DNA of 42,066 nt, taken from NCBI GenBank assembly GCA_018882835.1, contig VERE01000026.1:1-42066 (forward strand). Reading direction: 5' to 3'. Under the pieces are notes generated by a model. The model was not told where the DNA came from. It worked only from the letters and a program-made list of their open reading frames with translations, and made no database searches. The stretch is from Limnohabitans sp. GTDB taxonomy: Bacteria > Pseudomonadota > Gammaproteobacteria > Burkholderiales > Burkholderiaceae_C. Position numbers and translations under genes: made by a program. Numbering within the stretch: the stretch's first letter is position 1; the number at the start of each line of letters is the position of its first letter. Shown piece by piece: positions 1 through 8,868 of the stretch.

Positions 1-2
1 TG

Positions 3-1079
3 CCGGTGATCACCGTCACCCATGGCTCGTCAACGGCCGGGGGCGCTTACCAAACGGGCTTGTCCGATTACATCGTGCTGGTACGTGGCCGCTCTCGCGC
101 CTTTCTGGCGGGACCGCCGCTGTTGAAAGCCGCCACCGGAGAAATTGCCACCGAAGAAGAATTGGGCGGCGCCGAAATGCACACCACCGTCTCTGGCTTG
201 GGCGACTACCTTGCGCAAGACGACCGCGATGGCATCCGCATTGCGCGAGACATTGTGGCCAGCCTCGACTGGGGGGGCGGCACGGCTGTGCGCGACTTTA
301 GGCCACCCCGCTACGACGCCGAAGAGTTGCTGGGCATCATGCCCATGGACCCCAAGCGCCCGGTGGACATGCGCGAGGTCATTGCCCGCATCGTGGACGG
401 CTCCGATTTTCTGGCCTTTGGCGAAAACTATGGCAGCGCCACGGTCTGTGGCCATGCCAAGATCGAAGGTCACCCGGTGGGCATCATCACCAACAATGGC
501 CCCATCGACCCGGCGGGCGCCACCAAGGCCACGCACTTCATTCAAGCCTGTTGTCAGTCGGGCACGCCCATCCTTTACCTGAACAACACCACGGGGTTCA
601 TGGTGGGCAAGGCCTATGAAGAAGGCGGCATCATCAAGCACGGCTCCAAGATGATCCAGGCCGTGACCAATGCCACCGTGCCGCAAATCACGCTTTACTG
701 CGGCGCCTCCTATGGCGCTGGCAACTACGGCATGTGCGGCCGCGGCTTTCATCCGCGCTTTTGTTTCTCCTGGCCCAACGCCAAAACAGCTGTGATGGGC
801 GGCGAGCAAGCGGCTGAAACCATGGCCATCGTCACCGAGGCCGCCATGAAGCGCAAAGGTGGCGAAGTCGATGGCGCCAAGATTGCCGACCTCAAAGCCC
901 GCATCATCGACCGCTTCGATCGGCAGATGAGCGTGTTTGTCACCAGCGCGCTGTTGCTGGACGATGGCGTGATCGACCCCCGTGACACCCGTGCCGTGCT
1001 GGCCCAAACCCTGGCGATTTGCCGCGAGGCAGAGGCCCGCCAACCGCGTGCCATGCAATTTGGCGTGGCCCGCCCCTGA
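3..1079 (+). CDS. Acyl-CoA carboxylase, carboxyltransferase (beta) subunit, 5' end missing
   Basis: This is the C-terminal part of a biotin-dependent carboxyltransferase; the reading frame is open to the left window edge, so the N-terminal half is missing. It would transfer CO2 from carboxybiotin to a branched acyl-CoA. The visible part carries the crotonase-fold features of methylcrotonyl-CoA/geranyl-CoA carboxylase beta subunits: GSSTAGGAYQTGLSDY near the start, FLAGPPLLKAATGE, then GIIKHGSKM, GAGNYGMCGRGF and VMGGEQAA, and the tail DDGVIDPRDTR followed by FGVARP. It is followed 18 bases later by an acyl-CoA dehydrogenase, then by the matching biotin subunit and a hydratase, so the four act in sequence. 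The wording of the C-terminus and the dehydrogenase next door remind me more of geranyl-CoA carboxylase (AtuC) than of leucine-pathway MccB, but the choice is inference. Family assignment is secure, substrate is not. Confidence 0.9.
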   Translation, partial: PVITVTHGSSTAGGAYQTGLSDYIVLVRGRSRAFLAGPPLLKAATGEIATEEELGGAEMHTTVSGLGDYLAQDDRDGIRIARDIVASLDWGGGTAVRDFRPPRYDAEELLGIMPMDPKRPVDMREVIARIVDGSDFLAFGENYGSATVCGHAKIEGHPVGIITNNGPIDPAGATKATHFIQACCQSGTPILYLNNTTGFMVGKAYEEGGIIKHGSKMIQAVTNATVPQITLYCGASYGAGNYGMCGRGFHPRFCFSWPNAKTAVMGGEQAAETMAIVTEAAMKRKGGEVDGAKIADLKARIIDRFDRQMSVFVTSALLLDDGVIDPRDTRAVLAQTLAICREAEARQPRAMQFGVARP

Positions 1080-1097
1080 TCCTTAGGAACGTTCAAA

Positions 1098-2249
1098 ATG
1101 AAACTCACCCCGGAACACGAGGCGCTCAAGCGCACGATTCAGCGTTGGATTGCCGATGAAATCAACCCCCATGTGGACGACTGGGAGGCCGCTGGCATTT
1201 TTCCCGCACACCAGGTCTTCAAACGCATGGGACAGTTGGACCTGCTGGGGCTGAACAAGCCGACTGCTTTTGGCGGCATGGGGCTGGACTATTCCTACGC
1301 AGCGGTGCTCGCCGAAACCCTGGGCGAAATGCACTGTGGCGGGGTGCCCATGGCCATTGGCGTGCAAACCGACATGGCCACGCCCGCGTTCGCCGAGCAT
1401 GGCAGCGATGAATTGCGTCGCGAGTTTTTGGCGCCAGCCATCGCCGGTGACATGGTGGCCTGCCTGGGGGTGTCGGAAGTGGGCAGCGGGTCTGATGTGG
1501 CCTCCATCAAAACCACCGCGCGCAAAGACGGCGACGACTACATCATCAACGGCGGCAAAATGTGGACCACCAACGGCACCCAGGCCGATTGGTGCATCGT
1601 GTTGGCCAACACCTCCACGGGCTCGACCCATAAAAACAAATCGCTGATCGTGGTACCCATGAAAACACCAGGCGTGCAGGTGGCGCGCAAGATCAACAAA
1701 ATGGGCATGGACTCCTCCGACACCGCGCAACTCTTTTTTGACGATGTGCGCGTGCCCCAGCGTTACCGCGTGGGCGAAGAGGGGATGGGCTTCATCTATC
1801 AGATGGAGCAGTTTCAATTGGAGCGCCTGTGGGCGGGCTTCAATGGCGTGGGAGCGATGCGCCACATCTTGAACATCACCATTGACTACACCCGTGAGCG
1901 CCAGGTCTTTGGCAAGGCCTTGCTGGAAAACCAGTGGGTGTATTTCAAACTGGCTGAGTTGCGGGCTGAAATTGAAATGCTGTCGACCCTGTGCTGGGCA
2001 GCGGTGGACAAAGTGGTGGCTGGCGAGGACGCCACCGAATGGGCCACCATGGTCAAACTCAAGTCGGGTCGCTTGATGCGCGAAGTGACCGACACCTGCG
2101 TGCAATTCTGGGGCGGTATGGGCTTTGCCGATGGGCGTGTCTCGCGCGCTTTCCGTGATGGCAGGCTGGCCTCCATAGGCGGTGGCGCCGATGAAGTGAT
2201 GCTGCAAATTCTGGCCAAGTACATGGGCATCTTTCCCCGCAACGCCTGA
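1098..2249 (+). CDS. Acyl-CoA dehydrogenase, citronellyl-/isovaleryl-CoA dehydrogenase type
   Basis: A 383-residue FAD-dependent acyl-CoA dehydrogenase, the normal length for the family. It introduces a 2,3 double bond into an acyl-CoA and passes electrons to electron-transfer flavoprotein. The FAD/substrate motifs LGVSEVGSGSDVASIKT (about 123-139) and MWTTNG (155-160) are visible, as is the C-terminal QFWGGMGF and IGGGADEVML. The usual C-terminal catalytic Glu of medium-chain enzymes (YEG) is absent; instead FQLERLW places Glu242 where isovaleryl-CoA and long-chain dehydrogenases carry their base. This, plus the opening EINPHVDDWE and GGMGLDYSY, fits citronellyl-CoA dehydrogenase (AtuD) or a close relative. 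The start ATG follows AGGAACG. The gene lies between the two carboxylase subunits, which implies that its enoyl-CoA product is then carboxylated. Exact substrate is inferred only. Confidence 0.9.
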   Translation: MKLTPEHEALKRTIQRWIADEINPHVDDWEAAGIFPAHQVFKRMGQLDLLGLNKPTAFGGMGLDYSYAAVLAETLGEMHCGGVPMAIGVQTDMATPAFAEHGSDELRREFLAPAIAGDMVACLGVSEVGSGSDVASIKTTARKDGDDYIINGGKMWTTNGTQADWCIVLANTSTGSTHKNKSLIVVPMKTPGVQVARKINKMGMDSSDTAQLFFDDVRVPQRYRVGEEGMGFIYQMEQFQLERLWAGFNGVGAMRHILNITIDYTRERQVFGKALLENQWVYFKLAELRAEIEMLSTLCWAAVDKVVAGEDATEWATMVKLKSGRLMREVTDTCVQFWGGMGFADGRVSRAFRDGRLASIGGGADEVMLQILAKYMGIFPRNA

Positions 2250-2272
2250 GGCGACTCTAACGATCTAGCACG

Positions 2273-4249
2273 ATGACTTCGACCCCGTTTCAAAAAATCC
2301 TGATCGCCAACCGCGGTGAAATTGCCTTGCGAATTTTGCGCTCGGCGCGCGCCCTGGGCTATCGCACCGTGGCGGTGTATTCCACCGCCGACGCCCAAGC
2401 CAGGCACGCCCTGGAGGCCGATGAAGCCGTCTGCATCGGCGAGCCTTTGCCTGCCCAGTCTTACCTGAATATCTCCGCGATTTTGGCGGCGGCTCGCCAG
2501 ACCGGCGCCGATGCCATTCACCCGGGCTATGGTTTCCTGGCCGAGAACGAAGACTTTGCGCAAGCCTGTCGGGAGGCCGGGTTGGTGTTCATCGGGCCTT
2601 CGCCTGAGTCGATTCGCGCCATGGGCCACAAAGCCGAGGCCAAACGCTTGATGCAAAAGGCCGGCGTGCCCTGCGTTCCTGGCTATGACGGCGACGATCA
2701 GTCCAGCGAACGATTGGCGCAAGAGGCCCAGCGCATCGGCTATCCGGTCATGATCAAGGCGACGGCGGGCGGCGGCGGTCGCGGCATGCGCAAGGTCGAG
2801 CAAGCCCAGGCTTTTGCAGACGCGCTGCGCAGCGCGCAATCGGAAGCCTTGAATGCCTTTGGCAGCGCGCAAGTGCTGCTCGAGCGGGCCATCGTGGAAC
2901 CCCGCCACATCGAAATTCAAGTGTTTGCCGACCGCCATGGCAACGCGGTCCATCTGGGAGAGCGCGACTGTTCCGTGCAACGCCGCCATCAAAAACTCAT
3001 TGAAGAGTCGCCCTCGCCAGCCGTATCCGTGGCCTTGCGCGAGCGCATGGGCCACACCGCCGTGCAAGCCGTTCAAGCTCTGGGCTACGAAGGCGCCGGC
3101 ACACTCGAGTTCTTGCTGGACGCCAGTGGCGAGTTTTACTTTATGGAGATGAACACGCGCTTGCAAGTGGAGCATCCCGTGACGGAAGCTGTGACGGGCC
3201 TGGACTTGGTTGAGTGGCAGTTGCGTGTTGCAGCAGGCGAAGCCTTGCCGCTGCAACAATCTCAGATCCAATTCAATGGCCATGCCATCGAAGTGCGTCT
3301 GTGTGCCGAAGACCCGGCCAAGGGCTTCATGCCGCAAAGCGGCAGGTTTTGCGAATGGTCTTCGTCAACAGCACTGCGTGTGGAGCATGCCTTGTCCGCC
3401 GACAGTGAGGTGCCGCCCTATTACGACTCGATGGTTGCGAAGCTCATCAGCCACGGGGCGCACCGGCAAGAGGCCTTGCGGCGATTGCGGGCAGGACTGC
3501 AAGACACGGTGGCCTTGGGCGTCACCACCAATCAGGCCTTTCTGGACCAGTGTCTGGCGCACCCTGTCTTTGTCGCAGGCCAGGCCACCACAGGCTTCAT
3601 TGCCACGCACCAGGACGCCTTGCTGAGCAGCCCGGAGGGTTTGCTGGCGCGTGCCCTGACCCTGGTGGCGTGGCTCAGCGTGGACCCACATCCACAAGCG
3701 CAACAGGCGGGTCCTTTGGTGCCACGCCTGCCCATGCAACTTCAGTTGGCCGTTCAAGAGCAGACCTTTAGCGTCCAGGTCACCCGCCAGTTGGATGGCA
3801 GCTTCGAGGTCTCGGGTGCAGTCTCACAAGGGCATGACTTCAAGCACAAGGTGCGCGGCGTGCATCGCACAGGCCGCAGCCTGCGTTACACACTGGATGG
3901 TGTGGCGACAACGGCCACGGTTTTGCAAGAGGCCGGCGACTGGTGGCTTCAGTTGGACGCACAGGCGGTGCGGGTGAGCGATCTGACCCGTGTCCCTGCC
4001 GCACGCCAGGGCGCTGCGGGTGGTGACGGCCGCGTACGTGCCAGCACCAACGGCCGCGTGGTGGCGGTTCAAGTTTCGGTGGGCCAGCGGGTGGCGGTGG
4101 GCGCCGCCCTGGTCACGCTGGAAGCCATGAAGATGGAGCATGTGCACGTGGCACGTGCTGCCGGCACAGTAAGCGCAGTGCATGTGAGCGAAGGTGTGCA
4201 GGCGGCCGCTGGCAGTGTGTTGGTGGAACTGGACCTTGAAAAGAGCTGA
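2273..4249 (+). CDS. Acyl-CoA carboxylase, biotin carboxylase plus biotin carrier (alpha) subunit
   Basis: A 658-residue alpha subunit that carboxylates its own biotin using ATP and bicarbonate and hands CO2 to the beta subunit encoded upstream. The order of domains is biotin carboxylase N-domain (KILIANRGEIALRI at 8-21), ATP-grasp domain with the glycine-rich loop KATAGGGGRGMRKV and EMNTRLQVEHPVTE, biotin carboxylase C-domain, a linker, and a C-terminal biotinyl domain in which EAMKMEH carries the biotin-accepting lysine at residue 620. Length and order match methylcrotonyl-CoA and geranyl-CoA carboxylase alpha subunits rather than the split acetyl-CoA carboxylase. It starts 23 bases after the dehydrogenase and ends 2 bases before the hydratase, so the genes are likely cotranscribed. 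It needs a biotin ligase encoded elsewhere. No odd features seen. Confidence 0.95.
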   Translation: MTSTPFQKILIANRGEIALRILRSARALGYRTVAVYSTADAQARHALEADEAVCIGEPLPAQSYLNISAILAAARQTGADAIHPGYGFLAENEDFAQACREAGLVFIGPSPESIRAMGHKAEAKRLMQKAGVPCVPGYDGDDQSSERLAQEAQRIGYPVMIKATAGGGGRGMRKVEQAQAFADALRSAQSEALNAFGSAQVLLERAIVEPRHIEIQVFADRHGNAVHLGERDCSVQRRHQKLIEESPSPAVSVALRERMGHTAVQAVQALGYEGAGTLEFLLDASGEFYFMEMNTRLQVEHPVTEAVTGLDLVEWQLRVAAGEALPLQQSQIQFNGHAIEVRLCAEDPAKGFMPQSGRFCEWSSSTALRVEHALSADSEVPPYYDSMVAKLISHGAHRQEALRRLRAGLQDTVALGVTTNQAFLDQCLAHPVFVAGQATTGFIATHQDALLSSPEGLLARALTLVAWLSVDPHPQAQQAGPLVPRLPMQLQLAVQEQTFSVQVTRQLDGSFEVSGAVSQGHDFKHKVRGVHRTGRSLRYTLDGVATTATVLQEAGDWWLQLDAQAVRVSDLTRVPAARQGAAGGDGRVRASTNGRVVAVQVSVGQRVAVGAALVTLEAMKMEHVHVARAAGTVSAVHVSEGVQAAAGSVLVELDLEKS

Positions 4250-4251
4250 CC

Positions 4252-5025
4252 ATGTCTGATGAAGTTTTGTACGAACAAAGGGGTGCTGCGGCTTGGCTCA
4301 CACTGAACCGCCCCGACAAGCGCAACGCCCTCAATGGCGCAGTCATTCAAGGCCTGCGTGAAGGACTGCGACGGGCCCATGCGGACGACAGTGTGCGCGC
4401 CATCGTACTGACAGGCGCTGGCGACAAAGCGTTTTGCGCTGGTGCCGATTTGCAACCTGGCGTCGGCTTTGTTTTCGATCCCGCCAAGCCTTCATCGGAT
4501 TACGCCGACCTGCTGCGCGAGGCGCAAGCCGCCACGCTGCCCATCGTGGCGCGCCTGAACGGCGTGTGCATGGCCGGCGGCATGGGCTTGCTGTGCATGG
4601 CCGACATGGCGGTGGCAGCCGATCATGTGGTGCTGGGCTTGCCAGAAGTGAAAGTGGGCGTGTTTCCCATGCAGGTGCTGAGCTTGCTGAAAGAACTGGC
4701 GCCGCCGCGCGTGGTGCGCGAGTGGGCTTTGACCGGTGAGCCCTTCAGCGCGCAGGAGGCTTTGGCCCACGGCCTGTTGAACCATGTGGTGCCCGCTGCC
4801 GAACTGGATGCCAAGACCGATTGGCTGCTGGCACGTTTGCTGGACAAATCGCCTACTGCCATTCGGCGCGGCAAATATGCCATGCGTGCCATCGCGGCCA
4901 TGTCGTTTGAGCAGGCAATTGCCTACACGGAAAGTCAGATTGCATTGACGGCCATGTCCGAGGATGCCAAAGAGGGGCGTGCCGCTTTCAATGAAAAGCG
5001 CAAGCCCTCCTTCAGCGGGCGCTGA
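4252..5025 (+). CDS. Enoyl-CoA hydratase/isomerase family protein
   Basis: A 257-residue crotonase-fold protein, probably the hydratase that acts after the carboxylase (methylglutaconyl-CoA or isohexenylglutaconyl-CoA hydratase role, LiuC/AtuE-like). The oxyanion-hole motif FCAGADL (61-67) and the second loop NGVCMAGGMGLLCMAD (103-118) are present. Of the two glutamates used by classical crotonase, the first is replaced by Gly112 while the second is kept as Glu132 in LPEVKVG. That pattern occurs in several crotonase subfamilies, so the exact reaction cannot be read from sequence. The start codon lies 2 bases after the stop of the biotin subunit, indicating translational coupling. Its 3' end overlaps the convergent EamA gene by 14 bases (5012-5025). 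Confidence 0.85.
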   Translation: MSDEVLYEQRGAAAWLTLNRPDKRNALNGAVIQGLREGLRRAHADDSVRAIVLTGAGDKAFCAGADLQPGVGFVFDPAKPSSDYADLLREAQAATLPIVARLNGVCMAGGMGLLCMADMAVAADHVVLGLPEVKVGVFPMQVLSLLKELAPPRVVREWALTGEPFSAQEALAHGLLNHVVPAAELDAKTDWLLARLLDKSPTAIRRGKYAMRAIAAMSFEQAIAYTESQIALTAMSEDAKEGRAAFNEKRKPSFSGR

Positions 5026-5923
5026 CCGAGGCCTTTTTCAGCGGCAGCAGACCCGTGGCCAAGGCTGTGCCAGCCAGGACAACGGCCGCGCAGCCCAGCA
5101 TCCAGCCGGTGATCTTTTCATCCAGCACCACCACCCCGATGACCGAAGCAAACACCGGGGCCACGTAGGTCACGGTCATCGCGCCGCTGGAGCCCAGTTG
5201 CGCAATCAGGCGGAAGAACAGCACATAGGCGAATCCGGTGCACAGTGCGGCCGACACCAACAGCGCCCCCCAGGTGGGCAGGTCGGGCGCGTGGCCAGGC
5301 CACAGCCAGATTGCAGGCAGCAGCAAAGCGATGCTGGCCCCCACTTGGCTGCCAGTGGCCAGCACCATAGGCGGAATATGTTGCAGGTAGCGCTGGGTGT
5401 AGTTGCCGCTGATGCCATAGCTCAGGCCGCCCAGCAAGCAGCATGCAATGGCCAGTCCTGAGCCCCCAGGCTTGAAGGACACCCCGCCCGGAGCTTCCAG
5501 GGCCAGCAAGGCGGCGCCCAAAAAACCCAACACCATGCCCAGCGTTCGCCAGCGTGTCAGTTGTTCTTTGAACACCAACCAGGCAATCAGGGCACCAAAC
5601 AGGGGAGCCATGGTGTTCAGAATCGACGACAGCCCGGTGGTGATCGACAGCAAGGCATAAGCATAGAGACTGAAGGGCAAACCCGAGTTGAACACGCCCA
5701 CCAAGACCAGCTCTCGCCGATGGCGCCAAAGTATGGCGCCTTGATGCTTAAGGAGCACAACGGGCAACAGGCAAAGCGCCGCAATGCTCACGCGCATCCA
5801 ACTGGTGGGCAGGGCGCCCATGGCATAAGAGACTTTTTGCAAAAACAAAAACGAAGAGCCCCACAGCAGGGACAGCAACAAAAAATCGGGCAGCCAACGG
5901 GCGGCTGGCTGAGGGGCTTTCAA
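5012..5923 (-). CDS. EamA/DMT-family permease
   Basis: A drug/metabolite transporter of about 303 residues with ten predicted membrane helices arranged as two EamA repeats (first repeat from LPDFLLLSLLWGSSFLF, second from GLAIACCLLGGLSYGISGNY). Substrate unknown; relatives export amino acids or other small metabolites from the cytoplasm. The frame stays open far upstream inside the ogt gene, but the hydrophobic protein begins only near 5923. I chose TTG at 5921-5923, which overlaps the ogt stop codon by two bases and gives the family's usual length; no ATG is available before the first helix. That makes ogt and this gene a coupled pair. The 3' end overlaps the enoyl-CoA hydratase gene tail to tail by 14 bases. 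Family call is firm, start less so. Confidence 0.85.
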   Translation of the reverse strand: MKAPQPAARWLPDFLLLSLLWGSSFLFLQKVSYAMGALPTSWMRVSIAALCLLPVVLLKHQGAILWRHRRELVLVGVFNSGLPFSLYAYALLSITTGLSSILNTMAPLFGALIAWLVFKEQLTRWRTLGMVLGFLGAALLALEAPGGVSFKPGGSGLAIACCLLGGLSYGISGNYTQRYLQHIPPMVLATGSQVGASIALLLPAIWLWPGHAPDLPTWGALLVSAALCTGFAYVLFFRLIAQLGSSGAMTVTYVAPVFASVIGVVVLDEKITGWMLGCAAVVLAGTALATGLLPLKKASVSAR

Positions 5924-6405
5924 AGCAGGGCACCCTCCAGTTGCAGCAGCGCGACCTTGCGATCGAGCCCGCCGGCATAGCCCGTCAAGGCGCCTTGCGC
6001 GCCCACCACACGGTGACAAGGCACGATCACGCTCCAGGGGTTTTTGCCCACCGCTGCGCCGACGGCGCGCGAGGCCATCGGCCTTTTCAGTTGCGCCGCC
6101 AACTGGCCATAGCTGGTGGTGCGGCCTGCGCGGATGCGTTGCAAGGCTTTCCAGACGGCTTGCTGAAAGGGGGTGCCCCAAGCGGCGGCAAGGGGCACCT
6201 GGAACGAAGTCCTTTGGCCCGAAAAATACGCTTGTAACTCGGCGCTCGCCTGCTGAAGGTGGGGGTTTTCAGGATCCAAAGGCCAGCGGCTCACATCTGG
6301 TTGGTGCTTTTGGCCTTCAAACCAGGCGCCAGCCAGGCCTTGCGCAGAGGCGGCCAGCCACATGGTGCCCAAAGGGGTGTCGATGTGACTGCATTTGAGG
6401 TCCAT
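5920..6405 (-). CDS. ogt: Methylated-DNA--protein-cysteine methyltransferase
   Basis: A 161-residue suicide DNA-repair protein that moves the alkyl group from O6-alkylguanine to its own cysteine. The active-site motif VIVPCHRVVG and the helix-turn-helix region GTPFQQAVWKALQRIRAGRTTSYGQLA are intact. The frame is open further upstream, but I chose ATG at 6403-6405 because GGAGA sits about seven bases before it and the protein then begins MDLKCSHIDTPLGTMW, as expected for the family's N-terminal domain. There is no Ada-type N-terminal domain, so this is the constitutive Ogt type. The gene is divergent from the phosphohexomutase gene, with 85 bases between start codons, and overlaps the EamA gene downstream. 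Confidence 0.93.
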   Translation of the reverse strand: MDLKCSHIDTPLGTMWLAASAQGLAGAWFEGQKHQPDVSRWPLDPENPHLQQASAELQAYFSGQRTSFQVPLAAAWGTPFQQAVWKALQRIRAGRTTSYGQLAAQLKRPMASRAVGAAVGKNPWSVIVPCHRVVGAQGALTGYAGGLDRKVALLQLEGALL

Positions 6406-6478
6406 GTTGTTCTCCGCGCCAGCAGGCAGATAGGGGTCCGGACATGATACGCAGTTCTGGTCAGACAGGCCATTCACC

Positions 6479-6484
6479 TACAAT
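6479..6484 (+). promoter_or_regulatory. Candidate -10 element giving a leaderless phosphohexomutase transcript
   Basis: TACAAT matches the sigma-70 -10 consensus in five of six positions and ends six bases before the ATG at 6491. Transcription from it would start at or next to the start codon. There is no purine-rich Shine-Dalgarno between them. No good -35 is seen 16-18 bases upstream, which lowers confidence. Confidence 0.4.
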
Positions 6485-6490
6485 CTTTGG

Positions 6491-7891
6491 ATGCAGATCA
6501 CACCTTCCATTTTCAAGGCCTATGACATCCGTGGGGTGGTTCCCCTGGCACTGAATCCAGCGGTCGCCCATGCCTTGGGGCGCGCATTCGGGACCCATGC
6601 GAAAGCCTGCGGAGAGCGCCAGGTGGCCGTGGGTCGCGATGGCCGATTGAGTGGCCCGTCCCTGAACGAAGCCCTGGTCAGAGGCTTGCAAGAAACCGGC
6701 GTCGAGGTGATCGACGTGGGGGTGGTGACCACCCCCATGCTGTACTTTGCGGCACACACCTTGTGCCGCAGCGGCATTCAAATCACAGGCAGCCACAACC
6801 CCAAGGACTACAACGGTTTCAAGATGGTGTTGGGCGGTCGCGCCATTTACGGCGATGAAATCCAGGGCCTGCGCCGAATCATGGAAGACGAGTCCTGGCA
6901 ATTGGCCGATGGCGGACAGGTTCGCCATGTCAACATCGAACAAGCCTACCGTGACCGCATCGTCAGCGATGTGCGGCTGCAGCGTCCTTTGAAAATTGTG
7001 GTCGACTCTGGCAATGGCGTGGCAGGCGCATCGGCCCCGGCCATCTTTCGCGCGCTGGGCTGCGACGTGATCGAACTGTTCAGTGAAGTCGACGGCAACT
7101 TTCCCAATCACCACCCGGATCCCAGCAAGCCGGAGAACTTGCGCGACCTGACCCAAGCCCTGGTGACGCATCAAGCCGAGCTGGGGCTGGCCTTTGATGG
7201 CGACGGCGACCGCTTGGGCATCGTGACCCAAGACGGCCACACCATCTACCCCGACCGGCAAATGCTGTTGTTTTCGCAGGACGTGTTGTCGCGCGTGCCC
7301 GGCGGTGCGATCGTATTTGACGTGAAATGCTCCCAACGACTGGCGCCGGCCATTCGCGCGGCGGGAGGCGAGCCAGTCATGTTCAAGACAGGACACTCCC
7401 TGATCAAGGCCCGCATGAAAGAGCTCGACTCGCCGTTGGGCGGCGAAATGAGCGGCCATATTTTTTTCAAAGAGCGCTGGTACGGTTTTGACGATGGCAC
7501 CTATGCCGGCTGCCGCTTGCTTGAAATTTTGAGCCGCAGCCCGGATGCCAATGCGGTGTTGCATGCCTTGCCCACCAGCGAGTCCACCCCCGAGTTGAAC
7601 GTGGCTTGCAAAGAAGGCGAGCCGCACAGCGTCACCGCAGCCTTGCTGCAGTTGGCCAAGCAAGAGGGCTTGCCCGCCCAGGCCCACAACCCCAAGCTGT
7701 CCGAGATCGATGGCTTGCGCATCGATTGGGACGATGGCTTTGGCCTGATTCGTGCGTCCAACACCACCCCTGTGCTGGTGTTGCGCTTCGAGGGCCAAAA
7801 TGTGGCCGCGCTGGAGCGCATTCAGTCTGACATGCTGGCTTTGCTGCGCCGGGTCAAGCCCGATGCAGCTTTTCAAGAGGCGGCGCATTGA
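6491..7891 (+). CDS. Phosphomannomutase/phosphoglucomutase (AlgC-like)
   Basis: A 466-residue alpha-D-phosphohexomutase that interconverts 6-phospho and 1-phospho hexoses (mannose and/or glucose), supplying sugar nucleotides for envelope polysaccharides. Domain 1 carries the phosphoserine loop TGSHNPKDYNGFK with Ser101 as phosphoryl carrier; domain 2 has the metal-binding loop FDGDGDR (235-241, Asp236/238/240); domain 3 has GGEMSGH for sugar recognition; domain 4 ends with RASNTTPVLVLRFE for phosphate binding. All four are complete. It overlaps the start of waaC (TTGA), and waaC overlaps waaA, so the three form an LPS-core operon. No Shine-Dalgarno precedes the ATG, but TACAAT lies at 6479-6484, so the transcript may be leaderless. 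Which hexose is preferred cannot be read from the sequence. Confidence 0.93.
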   Translation: MQITPSIFKAYDIRGVVPLALNPAVAHALGRAFGTHAKACGERQVAVGRDGRLSGPSLNEALVRGLQETGVEVIDVGVVTTPMLYFAAHTLCRSGIQITGSHNPKDYNGFKMVLGGRAIYGDEIQGLRRIMEDESWQLADGGQVRHVNIEQAYRDRIVSDVRLQRPLKIVVDSGNGVAGASAPAIFRALGCDVIELFSEVDGNFPNHHPDPSKPENLRDLTQALVTHQAELGLAFDGDGDRLGIVTQDGHTIYPDRQMLLFSQDVLSRVPGGAIVFDVKCSQRLAPAIRAAGGEPVMFKTGHSLIKARMKELDSPLGGEMSGHIFFKERWYGFDDGTYAGCRLLEILSRSPDANAVLHALPTSESTPELNVACKEGEPHSVTAALLQLAKQEGLPAQAHNPKLSEIDGLRIDWDDGFGLIRASNTTPVLVLRFEGQNVAALERIQSDMLALLRRVKPDAAFQEAAH

Positions 7892-8868
7892 AGATTCTGA
7901 TCGTCAAGCTGTCGTCGCTTGGCGATGTGGTTCACACTTTGCCAGCCCTCATGGATGTGCGGCTGGCCTACCCTGATGCGCGCATTGACTGGGTGGTGGA
8001 GCGCGCTTTTGCCCCGCTGGTGGAGGCCTCTGAGGCAGCCAGCACAGTCATTCCCTGCGAGCTTCGTCGCTGGCGCAAGCAAGTTTTTTCGGCTGAGACC
8101 AGACAAGCCTGGCAGTCTTTCAAAACGGCGTTGCAGGCCGAGGCTTATGACTGCGTCATCGATTTGCAAGGGCTGACCAAATCGGCATTTGTCGCATGGC
8201 TGGCGCGTTTGACCCCGGGGGGCCAACGGGTGGCCATGGCACACCGCACCGACGGCTCCTCTTACGAGCGGCCCACGCGTTGGGTGGCAGACCGGCTGAT
8301 TGCCTTGGCACCCCATGTGCATGCCATGACCCGAGCGCGCGAGGTGTGCGCGCAGGCGCTTTATTACACGCTACCGGCATCGCTCAACCCGGGGCTGAAC
8401 AGTGTGCGCGCCTGCGCCCGCAAGCAGCCCTGCGTGGCGCTGATTCACGGCACCTCCAGAGAGGACAAATTGTGGCCTGTCGAGCACTGGGTTGCCTTGG
8501 GGCGGCGTTTGGCGACGCAGGGCTACAGTGTGGCACTGCCACACGGCAACGCGGTCGAGCTGGCGCGCAGCCAGGCAATCGCAGAGGCTTTGCCAGGCGC
8601 CGTGGTGTGGCCACGACTGTCCATCGATGTCCTGGCAGCGCAGCTGGCCACATGCGTCGGTGCGGTGGGCGTGGACAGTGGTCTGAGCCATATTGCCGTG
8701 GCGTTGAATTTGCCACATGTTCAAATCTACAACGTTGACACGGCCTGGCGTACTGGCCCTCAGGGCGCCGCCCACCAGCGCAGTGTGTATGCCCAACCCA
8801 CCCCTTCCCTGGAGTCTGTTTGGCAAGCCTGGACGGCGTGTCTGGAGGGAGCATGGACAAGCGACTGA
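7888..8868 (+). CDS. waaC: Lipopolysaccharide heptosyltransferase I
   Basis: A 326-residue family 9 glycosyltransferase that adds the first L-glycero-D-manno-heptose to Kdo in the LPS inner core, acting at the inner face of the cytoplasmic membrane. It opens MKILIVKLSSLGDVVHTLPAL, the typical N-terminus with the catalytic Asp in SSLGD, and carries the C-terminal donor-binding region HGTSREDKLWPVEHW and GVDSGLSHIAVAL. The start is TTG at 7888, overlapping the TGA of the preceding gene; no ATG would keep the conserved N-terminus. It overlaps waaA by 16 bases. Position between a phosphohexomutase and the Kdo transferase supports the call over heptosyltransferase II. Confidence 0.92.
   Translation: MKILIVKLSSLGDVVHTLPALMDVRLAYPDARIDWVVERAFAPLVEASEAASTVIPCELRRWRKQVFSAETRQAWQSFKTALQAEAYDCVIDLQGLTKSAFVAWLARLTPGGQRVAMAHRTDGSSYERPTRWVADRLIALAPHVHAMTRAREVCAQALYYTLPASLNPGLNSVRACARKQPCVALIHGTSREDKLWPVEHWVALGRRLATQGYSVALPHGNAVELARSQAIAEALPGAVVWPRLSIDVLAAQLATCVGAVGVDSGLSHIAVALNLPHVQIYNVDTAWRTGPQGAAHQRSVYAQPTPSLESVWQAWTACLEGAWTSD

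Noticed and set aside
1886..3337. A 483-codon minus-strand frame opposite the dehydrogenase and biotin subunit genes
   Set aside because: Spans two well-conserved plus-strand genes and their junction; typical non-coding open frame in GC-rich DNA.
6461..7888. A 475-codon minus-strand frame opposite the phosphohexomutase gene
   Set aside because: Exact shadow of a conserved plus-strand gene, with no domain or ribosome site of its own.
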